This document shows, piece after piece, positions 37,201 to 44,120 of a DNA stretch of 46,510 nt. How positions within the stretch are numbered: position 1 is the stretch's first letter; each line of letters begins with the position of its first letter. The stretch is from a virus. The translations under genes were made by a program, and so were the position numbers. Where the stretch lies: IMG/VR virus record IMGVR_UViG_3300032286_000750, positions 1 through 46,510 of that record. The stretch is one strand, 5' to 3'. Under the pieces are notes generated by a model that was given only the letters and a program-made list of their open reading frames with translations, was not told where the DNA came from and ran no database searches.

Positions 37201-40200
37201 ATACTCCTGAGCCCTCTTAGCCTCTTTAGTATTTTTATTGAATAGTAGGCCATAGAATAGGTTAGCGGCTTCTTTTACGGCACCCTTCAAACGTTCTGGG
37301 TCAAACTTAGGAGTTACTTCTTTCTTTTCTGCAGCCTGTTTCTTTTGAGGCTGAGCCTTGGAAGGTTCTTCTGAAGTAAGTTTATTAGCCTGCTTAGCGT
37401 CGCGCTCTTCTTTAATCTGCTCTGGAGTTTTATCTGGGTATTTAGCAAACTGAGATGCAATAAGCTTCCATTTAGATCCAGGAAGTTGCCTGTGGTTCTC
37501 CATGAAATCATTTAAAACATCTTCAGGAATATTTTTAGTTCTAATAAGATTTGAAACCTGAGCTATAACAGTTGAACTAGGTCCAAAATCAGTTAAGTCA
37601 GTTCCAAGGGCTTCTTCAACTTCTAGATTTACCCCGTCTTCGTCTCTAGTAGTGTACTTTTTTACCGGCTTTATGCCAGGGTATTTCTCAGTCAGATACT
37701 GTACGGCATTTTCAATACCCTGTTTAGTCATACGAGCAATTTTTTTATTACTGTATCTAGCTAAATCTTCTGGAGATATATCTATATCGGTAAATCCATC
37801 TTGATTCTTTAAAAAATCACGTAGGTAGTTTCTCTGAACGTCGCTTGGGTATTCTGACCTAGGTACACGGGCCCAGACGGAGGAACCATCAGTTTTGTCG
37901 GGAAAAGTATTAGCACTCTTTAAAGCACCAGAAACTCCGTCATGAATCCAGTCAAACTTTGCTGGGTTGGCAATAACAGAATCTAAGAATGCTAATAAAT
38001 CCTCGCCCTCTCGGCCAAAGTCTCTAGTGTATGTAGCTGTTTTTAGCCAACCAAGCGCTTGAGTAGATATTACGTTCTTAACATTTCGAGAACCTTCAAC
38101 ACCCTCTACAGCTTTGTTACGTCCAGCATCCCTAGATAATCCTTTAGCAGTATTTATCTCAAGAAGCAGGGCGGATAGGTCTTTAAAATTTAGATTCCTA
38201 TATCTGTCTCTAAACTCTTCCTTTTGCTCGTCAGAGAGTGTAGTTTCTCCATTATCTAGATCGATGGCACGTCTAACCTTTTCACGCTCTTCGGCCATAG
38301 CGTATGGGTATTGAGTGGTTGTTAGCGCTTCTTCGTATTTAGGAGTTGCCTTAATGCTCTCGAGTAGGGCCTGAGCCTGAGCATAGGTATACTTTTCTGG
38401 ATTAGCTACAAAATCATCATAGGTGTCTACTAGCGCAGGATCTGGCATTGTATGGTGTCTAGCCGCTATGTATATAGGATAGAGAATACCGTTTAGTTTA
38501 GTAATTCTACCTAGGTGCTTTGTAGGTTTAGGTAGAAGCTCTGTTGCCTTAGCTCCGCCAATCTGCTTATCGTTTGGCTTAGCGTATTTATCTGCATCTG
38601 CAAGCGGAGGGGTAACGGTAACGGTTTGTGAGTTAGCAATTACAGGCTCACCGTCGTCGGCCGTGTTTGACTCTCTGGCATCTTCAATAGAGTCCCAATC
38701 AGAGCCAACCACAAGTCTGTTTTTCCTATTAGGGTCATCGCCTCTAAACAAAGCTAGAGTATTAGGGAAAACAGTGTTATCAAGCTCGTAACTAATGTCT
38801 CCAGTTTCTGGATCAATGACTGCTACAGCTTCTGATGCCAATAGATGGTCGCCAAAATAGGCTACATACTTTCCTTCTTGGAAGGAGTAGAAAGCAGGCT
38901 GACCTCTTTTGAAGTTGTTGATTAGTGCCCAACCCTCAGGCATGTTCTGGCTAGGATCCCAACCAGGCTCGCCATCTTCCGGGAATACTTCTTCAGCAAC
39001 TTCTTCAACTACGGGTTTTTCTGCTACTGGCTTTGCTACCTCAGCAGGCTTTTCTACCTTAGGTGCAGCTTTCTTAGCCTTAGTTGCTTCTGGAAGGTTA
39101 TATCCAATAATGTCAGCAACCTTGCGTACAGCACTAGGGAAAGAAACATTGTCAATCTTCTTAACAAACTCAAATACGTCTCCACCCGAGCCGTCAACAA
39201 AGCACTTAAAGATTCCCTTGTTGGTGTCAACGTTAAGCGAAGGTTTGCTATCCTCGTGGAATGGACAGATTCCTTTAAACTTACCCGCTCCAGCTGGCTT
39301 GAGATCTATGTACCTGCCGATAACGTCTGCTATGTCTGCTCTAGATCTAATAGCATTGACATCGTCGTCTGAAATCTTTCCTGCCATTTCCTGCTCTACA
39401 GGTTCTTTAGCAATTCTAGCTACAGGTTCATTCTCAACGCCAGGGTAGTTCTCATCTTCACCAGCGGCTAGCTGCTGAATAGATGCCCAGTCCTGAGCAT
39501 ATCCAACAACTTCATTCTGACCACGCTTGCTTGAAATAACCTCGTAAACGGCCTGTGAAGGGTCTAGAACGTCAGTTCCGGTATCCCCTACAATCTGAGC
39601 ACCAAACTTCTCTATAGCCTCTTCTACACGCTGTTTTAGGGCATCTGATTCGTTGCGATAAGCATTTACTTCATAGCCATCTGCAGAAACGTAGTGTCCG
39701 GAAGCTTTTTCAGAAGTAAGGCCGGAAACTTTACCGGAAATTTTAGTTGGAGACCAGTTGTCCGGGAGCGCCTTAGGAATCATATTTGCAATGTCAACAA
39801 ATGGAACATCCGAACGTTGCTGAACCTTTGCAATCTTGGAAGCAGTGTGTTCTGGAAGAACAGCTTCAATCATTTCTGTTGTATTTGCTGGAACGGTGTA
39901 GATACCATTCTTAAATCCAGTGATGTCCTTGATTTCGATGTCAATACCGTTAGCATCTCTGCTGTTTCCAGCAACCTTACCAACAACAGAGACAATCTGG
40001 CCATTACGCTTTTTTGCATAGAAGCGGACCCCGCCACCCATGTAAGCGAAACGGCCGTAGCGGTCGCGTCTTTGGGCTCTAGCTCTAGCTGCACGATAAA
40101 CACTAGCGTTCTTACCAGCGTATGGGTCACCGAACGCAAGGAGCGGGAGTAGGTGGATATCTGCAGGAAGATCTTCTAGGGAAATCATCTGCATACGAGT

Positions 40201-40656
40201 CAAGTGGTATGTGAACTCTATTGAAGTCGGGTTACATGAGTAAACCGAAGCAACAACTGATCTTACATATTCATCGGTAATGCGTGGGTCAGATGCAATC
40301 CAAAGAGCTCGTACTTCGCGTAAAGCTGATGCAGATAACGCAGTCGGTGCAGTTGAAGATGGGTTAGAGATAGGTAGAAGATCTGTGTTGTCTGCCTTAC
40401 CATTCGAAGGAATACCAACGCTAGCCAAAGATAAGAAGTTATTTACGTCGCGGATAGCATTGAAGTGTCTGACATCCTGAGGCAGACCAACACTGGCAGT
40501 TAGGGATCTTTCAGCAACGGTGAATACGGCCTCATCGGTCGTCCAACGCTCTTGAGGGGTAGAAACGTGGATGGACTCAATTAGGTCAATAATAACGCCT
40601 TCTAGCGGGTCTGAGCCCTCGTATTGGCTATCAAAATCTCTAACTATTTCGCTCAT
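31285..40656 (-). CDS. Giant polyvalent protein 1: DnaG-like primase, DnaQ-like exonuclease, UvrD-like helicase
   Basis: The product has 3123 residues. Order of parts: 64-99, a short region shared with the Dps fusion (NNFLSLASVGIP, DLLP); about 200-270, a beta module (RYGRFAYMGGGVRFYAKK, GFKNGIYTVP); 425-515, a CHC2 primase zinc domain (C464, H467, C485, with Asp at 488 in place of the last Cys); about 1090-1345, a DnaG-type catalytic core (FQGRIVWPIKD, LGFNGRALP) with Toprim residues E1275, D1324 and D1326; 1480-1660, acidic repeat linkers; 1820-2000, a DEDDh exonuclease (D1823 and E1825 in DLETTG, AGHNIIHFDMEVI, HEADADV); 2340-3000, a UvrD/Rep-type helicase (K2374 in AGSGKTT, LLLDEAQD, GDQNQAIYQFRG, SKGLESDNVMI, YVGLSRAK). 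The ATG follows the preceding stop with no gap (TAAATG), so translation is coupled. Four QEM motifs separate these parts. It fits the phage polyvalent protein class. Confidence 0.87.
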   Translation of the reverse strand: MSEIVRDFDSQYEGSDPLEGVIIDLIESIHVSTPQERWTTDEAVFTVAERSLTASVGLPQDVRHFNAIRDVNNFLSLASVGIPSNGKADNTDLLPISNPSSTAPTALSASALREVRALWIASDPRITDEYVRSVVASVYSCNPTSIEFTYHLTRMQMISLEDLPADIHLLPLLAFGDPYAGKNASVYRAARARAQRRDRYGRFAYMGGGVRFYAKKRNGQIVSVVGKVAGNSRDANGIDIEIKDITGFKNGIYTVPANTTEMIEAVLPEHTASKIAKVQQRSDVPFVDIANMIPKALPDNWSPTKISGKVSGLTSEKASGHYVSADGYEVNAYRNESDALKQRVEEAIEKFGAQIVGDTGTDVLDPSQAVYEVISSKRGQNEVVGYAQDWASIQQLAAGEDENYPGVENEPVARIAKEPVEQEMAGKISDDDVNAIRSRADIADVIGRYIDLKPAGAGKFKGICPFHEDSKPSLNVDTNKGIFKCFVDGSGGDVFEFVKKIDNVSFPSAVRKVADIIGYNLPEATKAKKAAPKVEKPAEVAKPVAEKPVVEEVAEEVFPEDGEPGWDPSQNMPEGWALINNFKRGQPAFYSFQEGKYVAYFGDHLLASEAVAVIDPETGDISYELDNTVFPNTLALFRGDDPNRKNRLVVGSDWDSIEDARESNTADDGEPVIANSQTVTVTPPLADADKYAKPNDKQIGGAKATELLPKPTKHLGRITKLNGILYPIYIAARHHTMPDPALVDTYDDFVANPEKYTYAQAQALLESIKATPKYEEALTTTQYPYAMAEEREKVRRAIDLDNGETTLSDEQKEEFRDRYRNLNFKDLSALLLEINTAKGLSRDAGRNKAVEGVEGSRNVKNVISTQALGWLKTATYTRDFGREGEDLLAFLDSVIANPAKFDWIHDGVSGALKSANTFPDKTDGSSVWARVPRSEYPSDVQRNYLRDFLKNQDGFTDIDISPEDLARYSNKKIARMTKQGIENAVQYLTEKYPGIKPVKKYTTRDEDGVNLEVEEALGTDLTDFGPSSTVIAQVSNLIRTKNIPEDVLNDFMENHRQLPGSKWKLIASQFAKYPDKTPEQIKEERDAKQANKLTSEEPSKAQPQKKQAAEKKEVTPKFDPERLKGAVKEAANLFYGLLFNKNTKEAKRAQEYMESRGFSVEDMKHYKMGLVPKSKNFVGNYLKEKGYTEDELKEVGLMTSGGYDMFQGRIVWPIKDVDGVPLGFNGRALPEDVTDQNNKFMNPKNSEIYGKAKVIYNLDLAKESIKKTGQLIVVESATNAMALRKAGYDNVVSSSGIAFSDDHVKAIQDAVGLDSIREIVLAYDPDNAGRTAAENLIPTLAPFNAEISSIYLPDDQDIADTYTKYGAEELQRVISNRTTVPGTSKPAAKPAEPAEPTSKPELSSSTGTAAPTHSPGFLEHYLNEEDRDDAQSDGITQALEEIVTMSAPARELLERLPFWYTQDLDEDILAPFMTNLIPALNKFFGMPIGDYNPEDYKKVLESLRSHVSWLNSAIAKKHPELSSSSDNLINYIDSILTPNLEADSSAEPTTKPQTQEADNKQKPAQEEEIDNKQKPAQEPEDGQKPAQEEEEGKQEPTTEEPTTEEPTTEAKPATEAKPKKEKAKKKEEPEELVDARTAAIKAAARNADAKIFRGNLVYALAFLGAALNNKNTKIYPKVLPLIKGAISDLTALQGKMRGRNKPSAADVDRELKLIHDGLTDSGSAHKYGEFPKSNKDMFNIVSVLGDSVKALIGTYTAGETGPAADKTGFERFEQEMASFGQKPSMRRVMPPALWGPVFEILNGSSDWEDLKNFLSDKEFYIFDLETTGLPDIENPAIKNDIIQIAVIKVKNLQQVDMYKTYINPESELSPYTLKTVGDGMGGKVTRAFLSRQPSRREALEKLLEFVPQGALLAGHNIIHFDMEVINRSLRESGLPELEPEGYLDTYGLSAHVMPRWSIEAPDAPFKLLPNGNQYRSDRLEDLVTYFGLSNNGRHEADADVISTLDVLNKMLDRAVAGKSASGQKFSLIGASNNYSEEDYNKALDEYHEALLDYLAFRTSQVALFAGDIGDSSSNALDFLLGAAESIKNSIQGPDIVDNTDLPAPAVLADVPAGTYVVNVKNRRVGKSYGSTAGDKVLVEYPAADFLVTGKTVLEAVYPDTIAAATERFMSRNGILLDIGMGVTIPNEEGTWQVSSLFDIDKIIVSNKDRKLIVDPQSASVVSNGGLSPASKQQENRIINNASDLEKLGLIDRVLSNAYQSAATNHFYSADSAKSLISRLVKAKDQHYKVQANEDRKDSLPKARRSPRVEIIQEMSDMGPKKTVGSVDPKEMDKIKIAFDKLGLRFAPNTEGERILKAFMQGLNIRIKALAGSGKTTSMEMIAQMVSILKPHMGLLYVVFNKENQLHAQEVFSKIGNTESRTSDSVSFNTDINFPLREKQQFLYEIQDTARNAPINLAIPELVADFLGIGSNPEERQSRISTVAVVVDALTNWVQSADEEVDFKHFRRYKLENDGKLPTNPKLIEYVQTLWADIVSPLDLESRQILVDFNHMFKHWALTNPDLTAVDDRGRSIHGLERIPDGLLLDEAQDINPAFRKLIIDQYDLHRNGIQIVSVGDQNQAIYQFRGSEDALEFVPTDIDLGLTQSYRSGEPIVNITNNVLEAGGGSDRLKPDPTKESEVVDDGELIGEPNLMVIPRTNAGVLEAIDFLSPRYDDKPAIISEALKMDALQILKHLSWFSYQEYRFNNPDKVTGIQEPLAQKDRSPLLKGFVTMDQIKKSAEAGTLPHRVTMVRNAVLSVMINHDYDKISEAYEHLTKLLSRARVINDNFSVPKEIGKKGNLGGGISYRVEDGNLILFSNGQRSPRESVAWGLWRQRMAAEDNGFARTQRPSLDENGNPIIDEKFGPQTAFEWELAVGKKNIKKILDNLVESLSGRDGAFKAYTAHTSKGLESDNVMIWNDKWGTSDSGDNSDSNDEDASRDWRAFEERNLHYVGLSRAKFKLDPGPLRFYMDKSMAELKASIQEFNKKFAEESPEEPKEIPEQEMSQKITSKATEMVAHYEDLLQSLQEGKYLPANVKKLDPFDPLFAETKEAFRDQERSKLTQQLSMYQQLVDMAKKMQQSEG
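31522..31536 (-). other. Candidate cleavage motif EQEMS in giant protein 1
   Basis: The residues are EIPEQE-MSQKIT, with M3044. It would release an 80-residue helical C-terminal piece from the helicase. Confidence 0.5.
33712..33726 (-). other. Candidate cleavage motif IQEMS in giant protein 1
   Basis: The residues are VEIIQE-MSDMGP, with M2314, about 60 residues before the helicase Walker A motif. The E before Q is replaced by I. Confidence 0.4.
35326..35340 (-). other. Candidate cleavage motif EQEMA in giant protein 1
   Basis: The residues are ERFEQE-MASFGQ, with M1776, about 47 residues before the exonuclease DLETTG motif. Confidence 0.55.
35831..35876 (-). repeat. 15-base tandem repeat encoding an acidic linker
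   Basis: Three copies of GTTGTAGGTTCCTC plus one variable base encode repeated Glu-Pro-Thr-Thr-Glu. A looser repeat of QKPAQEE follows in the same linker (to about 35990). It lies between the primase and exonuclease parts and behaves as a flexible spacer. Confidence 0.7.
39382..39396 (-). other. Candidate cleavage motif EQEMA in giant protein 1
   Basis: The residues are EPVEQE-MAGKIS, with M424. The sequence after it (KISDDDVNAIRSRADIADVI) looks like the natural N-terminus of a DnaG-type primase. Confidence 0.6.
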
Positions 40657-41967
40657 TTAGATAATACTCTCTGGTCTTGGTAGTAGGTCTGCATCTTCAC
40701 TAGCGTACAGGTTAGTAGCTAGGTTAGAAACTCGTTCAAACGGGTTTTCTGAGTTTGAAACTGCTCTTTTCCATGATGCACGAAAAGCAGGGATTGTTTC
40801 GTAGCCCAATCCGGAGAATTCTGCCATGGCAAAAATGATTTCCTCCGGGTTTTTGTAAAAATCTTCTGGTTTTAGCTCAACAAACAGCTCTTGCTCGGCA
40901 TGAGCCGATGCAGTTAGGCCATTTTCAGAGTTAAGAGAGGCTTTTTGATGAGAATTTGGCAATAAATCGTTATCTGAAGTGTAAGAACCTAGCTTAGGCA
41001 TTCCAGATTTCACTAAATGTAGGAAATTTGCGATTCTTTCGAACCCTGCTGAGTTGAAATCACCTACGGAGCCAAATTCTGACACAAAATCAGTGACTCC
41101 ACGTCTATAAACAGCCTTAATTTGGTCCAAAGTCACTTTTTTGTCTGAAAATTGAACACTAGAGTTGTGTTGACTGACTTTTTGATTTAAAGCTTCTTCA
41201 GTTTGGGTAGAAAAGGTTAGTTTTCTATTTTTTACTGAAAAATTAACAGTTTCTTCGTCAAAATCGGAGTCTGGAGACCCTAAAGATGTAAAATCGCCAT
41301 CTTCATCGGTAAAAAAATCGTTAAAACCGTCATAGCTTAGTAGGTCAGTAAGCGGCTGAGTTTCCACAGACAACGAAATGTCATCTGCGTTTAAAGAAAA
41401 CTCAGCCTTAGATTTTCCCATATCAGCCGGAGGTGTTACAGAAGAGTCTTGAATAATGATGGTGTTAACTTGAGTAGAGTCTGCGCCAATAGTTGCGCCA
41501 AGTTGCCACTTCCATTTATTCTGCATCTCGATGCGAGCCGCAAGTAGATTTAGGATGTCCTGCTGGTTCAGTACCTGGGCAAGGTCAGCGCCTTCCTGTA
41601 GGCAGTGTAGCCCAACCATGTTTCCTTCATAAAGAAGTGCAGCCATCTCTAGGGGATCTCCAGAAGATCTGCGAGCATCAATAGAGGTTAGTTCTACAAA
41701 CTCAGTCAGCAGATGGGGCGCATCAAAACCTAGGCTACGAATAGCTTCAGCTAGACCATCTTCTGCATGGTAGTAGTCTTCGTATATTTCACCAAAAAAC
41801 TCGTGGAACTGTGCAAAGTGAGGGCCCTTGACATTCCAGTGAAATCCTTGAGCCATGTAGTGTAGTGCAACAGTGTCTGCAAGAATCTCAGCGAGTTGCT
41901 GAGCCAAGTGTTGTAGACTAGCTTGAGGAGTTACGGGTGAACCCTCTTTTGGAACTATGTGATTCAT
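40657..41967 (-). CDS. Dps-like ferroxidase fused to a C-terminal virion-type domain
   Basis: Residues 15-160 of 436 are a Dps/ferritin-like four-helix domain. The ferroxidase ligands are all present: H43 in FHWNVKG, H55 in QFHEFF, D70 in HAEDG and E74 in LAEAI. Their spacing (12, 15 and 4) equals that of bacterial Dps. Such proteins oxidise and store iron and can protect DNA. Residues 160-280 are acidic and probably disordered. Residues 284-340 (IKAVYRRGVTDF, RIANFLHLVKSGMP, DNDLLP) are a domain known to me from head-region proteins of actinobacterial phages; a similar stretch is at residues 64-99 of giant protein 1. Residues 340-436 are helical and end in ADLLPRPES. The ATG at 41967 has AAGGAA 5 bases upstream. 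Plain Dps has 150-200 residues, so most of this protein is an added part. Being next to the portal gene suggests it is packaged. Confidence 0.82.
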   Translation of the reverse strand: MNHIVPKEGSPVTPQASLQHLAQQLAEILADTVALHYMAQGFHWNVKGPHFAQFHEFFGEIYEDYYHAEDGLAEAIRSLGFDAPHLLTEFVELTSIDARRSSGDPLEMAALLYEGNMVGLHCLQEGADLAQVLNQQDILNLLAARIEMQNKWKWQLGATIGADSTQVNTIIIQDSSVTPPADMGKSKAEFSLNADDISLSVETQPLTDLLSYDGFNDFFTDEDGDFTSLGSPDSDFDEETVNFSVKNRKLTFSTQTEEALNQKVSQHNSSVQFSDKKVTLDQIKAVYRRGVTDFVSEFGSVGDFNSAGFERIANFLHLVKSGMPKLGSYTSDNDLLPNSHQKASLNSENGLTASAHAEQELFVELKPEDFYKNPEEIIFAMAEFSGLGYETIPAFRASWKRAVSNSENPFERVSNLATNLYASEDADLLPRPESII

Positions 41968-41981
41968 TTTATTTCCTTAAT

Positions 41982-43787
41982 TTATTGTGGGATTTGAGAT
42001 TCGTTTGTTGTTGGCTCTGCTAGTGGAACTGGCGGACCTTCAGGCTGTGCTGTAGCTTCAGTAGCAGTTGGTGCAGGCGGAGTAGCTAGTTCAGACCCAG
42101 GAGCGCCTGGAGTCCCTGGTTGTCCACCTTGAAGAGCTTGTTGTAGTGCGTCTGGTACCGGACCAACGCTGGCAGATTGCTGTGTTTCTCTCGCTGCCTT
42201 CATAACTTCTGGAGCATACGCACCAAGAAGAGATTCTGTTAGCTCAGGGGTAATCATACCCTTTTCGATAAGAATACGTAGACCAAGTTCTGTTGGGTTT
42301 GGGGCGTCTGCATCAGAGAATCCATGCGCACGTCTCCAAGTCTCAAATGAAACTGCCATCTTTTCAAAACCAGCGTCTGCATCCATTGCACGGTCGTTAC
42401 GAGTAGCAACTTGACTTGGGTCAAACCAAACAACAATCTTGTTTACTTCAACTGGGTCATAGCCGTTTGCAATCAAATAAGGACGTAGGTAAACTACGGT
42501 CAAAGCATCTGCAATAAGAAGCATTAGAGGCTCAATGTGTGCCTTGTATAGCGACTCGTCAATCTGCATAGCATTTGAATACTTAACGTTTGCAAGACCG
42601 GTAACGATATCCTTAGGGACGTCGAGACCTTGCAGAATACGCTCTAGAACTCGGTCAGCACGCTCGGCAAGAGCAGGGTCAAATGAACGTTCAAACTTAA
42701 ACTGCTTGATCTTGTCACCAAGTTCAGCAGGGCCACGAATAATCAGTGGAACAACTGCAGAAGCTGAGTCTTCGTCGCGAATCGGGGTTGTCATCGCGTC
42801 GATTAGTTGGTCTTCAAACTCATCTGCTAGCTCTTCCGGAGTAGGTTCTGAGTAGAGACCGTCTTCGTCTTCATATGGGTAGTTAGGGTCCGGAGTTGCA
42901 GCTACGGATAGGCCGTCAGGCAGATAGAGCGCACCAGCGTTCAGACGGGAACGCGCCGTTGCACGGAAGGTGCGGTTTAGAAGTAGAAGTTCAGCACACA
43001 TGTCTAGGAGACCGCGTAGGCTAGAATCAGCTTCTTCGGAATAACGTGGGTGAGCTCTCCAAATACGTCCAACAAAAGCACTCTTTGGAAGAATAACTGC
43101 ACCGTTTTTTACTTGGCTATTGCCAATGCTACCCTGCTGAAACTCTCGACGAGGTGCAATGATATATTGCCCCTTGGTATCAACGTTTAGTTCGTCAGTT
43201 GAACGGATGTCCCAGCTCTCAGGAAATCCAGAACCAATCTGAGCCGGCATCTGAACTAGGTAGCATTCTCCAGTTACAGATAGGTTTAGGGCACAGTCAC
43301 GAAGAAGACCCGCTTGGCCTCCGTAAGCGCTGTCTAGGCGGGCCAAGGCACGCTCTGAAGCGTTGGCTAGTTCGCGGTTCATGTTGTCTACAAGAGTTAC
43401 GGACTTAGGGGCTTCCGCTGGATCTTCAACAATAGCGGTGTAGAGGCGGATACGAGAAACAACTGAGGCAACAAGATTGAAAGCGTATTTTACTTCGCCA
43501 ATAGCGTCGTAGTATTCCCACGCTTCTGACTGCCAAGTAGAGGATTGCGAGATACGTCTATTGCGGAACTTATTAGCTTCGTTTGGATCGTTAAGTTTGA
43601 TTTGAGTTGCAGCAGCAGTGATAGGGCGAAGTGCCATGTACGGGGCTGACTGTGCTTGGACAATGCCGGCAGGACTGATATACGCAGGAGATGGTCTATT
43701 AGGCTGGTTAGGTGCAGATGCACGAATACCCGCTGTGCGGTTAGGTTGCGCTGAATTCTGATTAGGGTCGCGCTTAAATATGCCCAA
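41982..43787 (-). CDS. Portal protein
   Basis: The 601-residue protein starts at TTG 43787, with AGGAG 5 bases upstream. Its order fits a portal of actinobacterial phages: a Pro/Ala-rich N-terminus (1-75), AWEYYDAIGEVKYAFNLVAS (wing), GGQAGLLRDCALNLSVTGEC and WRAHPRYSEEADSSLRGLLD, then a stem/clip region with LERILQGLDVPKDIVTGLAN and the long crown helix region from about 440. The last 70 residues are Pro/Gly/Ala-rich and flexible. Twelve copies form the DNA channel at one vertex and bind terminase and connector. No catalytic motif is expected. The terminase that should act with it is not in this window. Confidence 0.85.
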   Translation of the reverse strand: MGIFKRDPNQNSAQPNRTAGIRASAPNQPNRPSPAYISPAGIVQAQSAPYMALRPITAAATQIKLNDPNEANKFRNRRISQSSTWQSEAWEYYDAIGEVKYAFNLVASVVSRIRLYTAIVEDPAEAPKSVTLVDNMNRELANASERALARLDSAYGGQAGLLRDCALNLSVTGECYLVQMPAQIGSGFPESWDIRSTDELNVDTKGQYIIAPRREFQQGSIGNSQVKNGAVILPKSAFVGRIWRAHPRYSEEADSSLRGLLDMCAELLLLNRTFRATARSRLNAGALYLPDGLSVAATPDPNYPYEDEDGLYSEPTPEELADEFEDQLIDAMTTPIRDEDSASAVVPLIIRGPAELGDKIKQFKFERSFDPALAERADRVLERILQGLDVPKDIVTGLANVKYSNAMQIDESLYKAHIEPLMLLIADALTVVYLRPYLIANGYDPVEVNKIVVWFDPSQVATRNDRAMDADAGFEKMAVSFETWRRAHGFSDADAPNPTELGLRILIEKGMITPELTESLLGAYAPEVMKAARETQQSASVGPVPDALQQALQGGQPGTPGAPGSELATPPAPTATEATAQPEGPPVPLAEPTTNESQIPQ

Positions 43788-43820
43788 AATAGCTCCTGTC
43801 GTTTATAACGGAACGAGAAA

Positions 43821-44120
43821 TTAATCTACTCGTGCGGTTATGATACCTGCAACTGCCGAAAGGGCTAACGGCACACAAAAAAGTGTCGTTATTGCTGGTT
43901 CTATTGTATACGATATTGTGATAAGTGATGCGAACCAAATCGACATACACCAGACGCAAGTAAATAAATATCCAAAGGTTGTAGAAGGTGGAAAACGCTT
44001 CCAGATTCTATTTCTAAGGCCTTCAAAAATGACGTCGATAGTAAATAGTCTAGCTAGTCTATATGTTGCTAAGGCTAGAACTATAAACTGAAAAGGGGTA
44101 GGCTCACTAAGATGGATCAT
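43821..44120 (-). CDS. Small DUF1360-like membrane protein
   Basis: The 99-residue protein resembles DUF1360: an N-terminal helix with LALATYRLARLFTIDVIFEG, the loop RNRIWKRFPP, then GYLFTCVWCMSIWFASLITI (CVWCMS is the typical CxxC signature) and a second hydrophobic segment (TTLFCVPLALSAVAGIIT). Two or three membrane segments are likely, so it acts in the host membrane. The function is unknown. The ATG at 44120 overlaps the end of the previous gene by 14 bases, with AGGA upstream. Such genes recur next to portal or terminase genes in actinobacterial phages. Confidence 0.7.
   Translation of the reverse strand: MIHLSEPTPFQFIVLALATYRLARLFTIDVIFEGLRNRIWKRFPPSTTFGYLFTCVWCMSIWFASLITISYTIEPAITTLFCVPLALSAVAGIITARVD

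Noticed and set aside
17186-40656. Inteins or assembly fusion as the cause of giant proteins
   Set aside because: No intein splice motifs (Cys/Ser start, terminal His-Asn) were seen. The frames are continuous for 9.4 and 13.7 kb, and linkers are typical of multidomain proteins.
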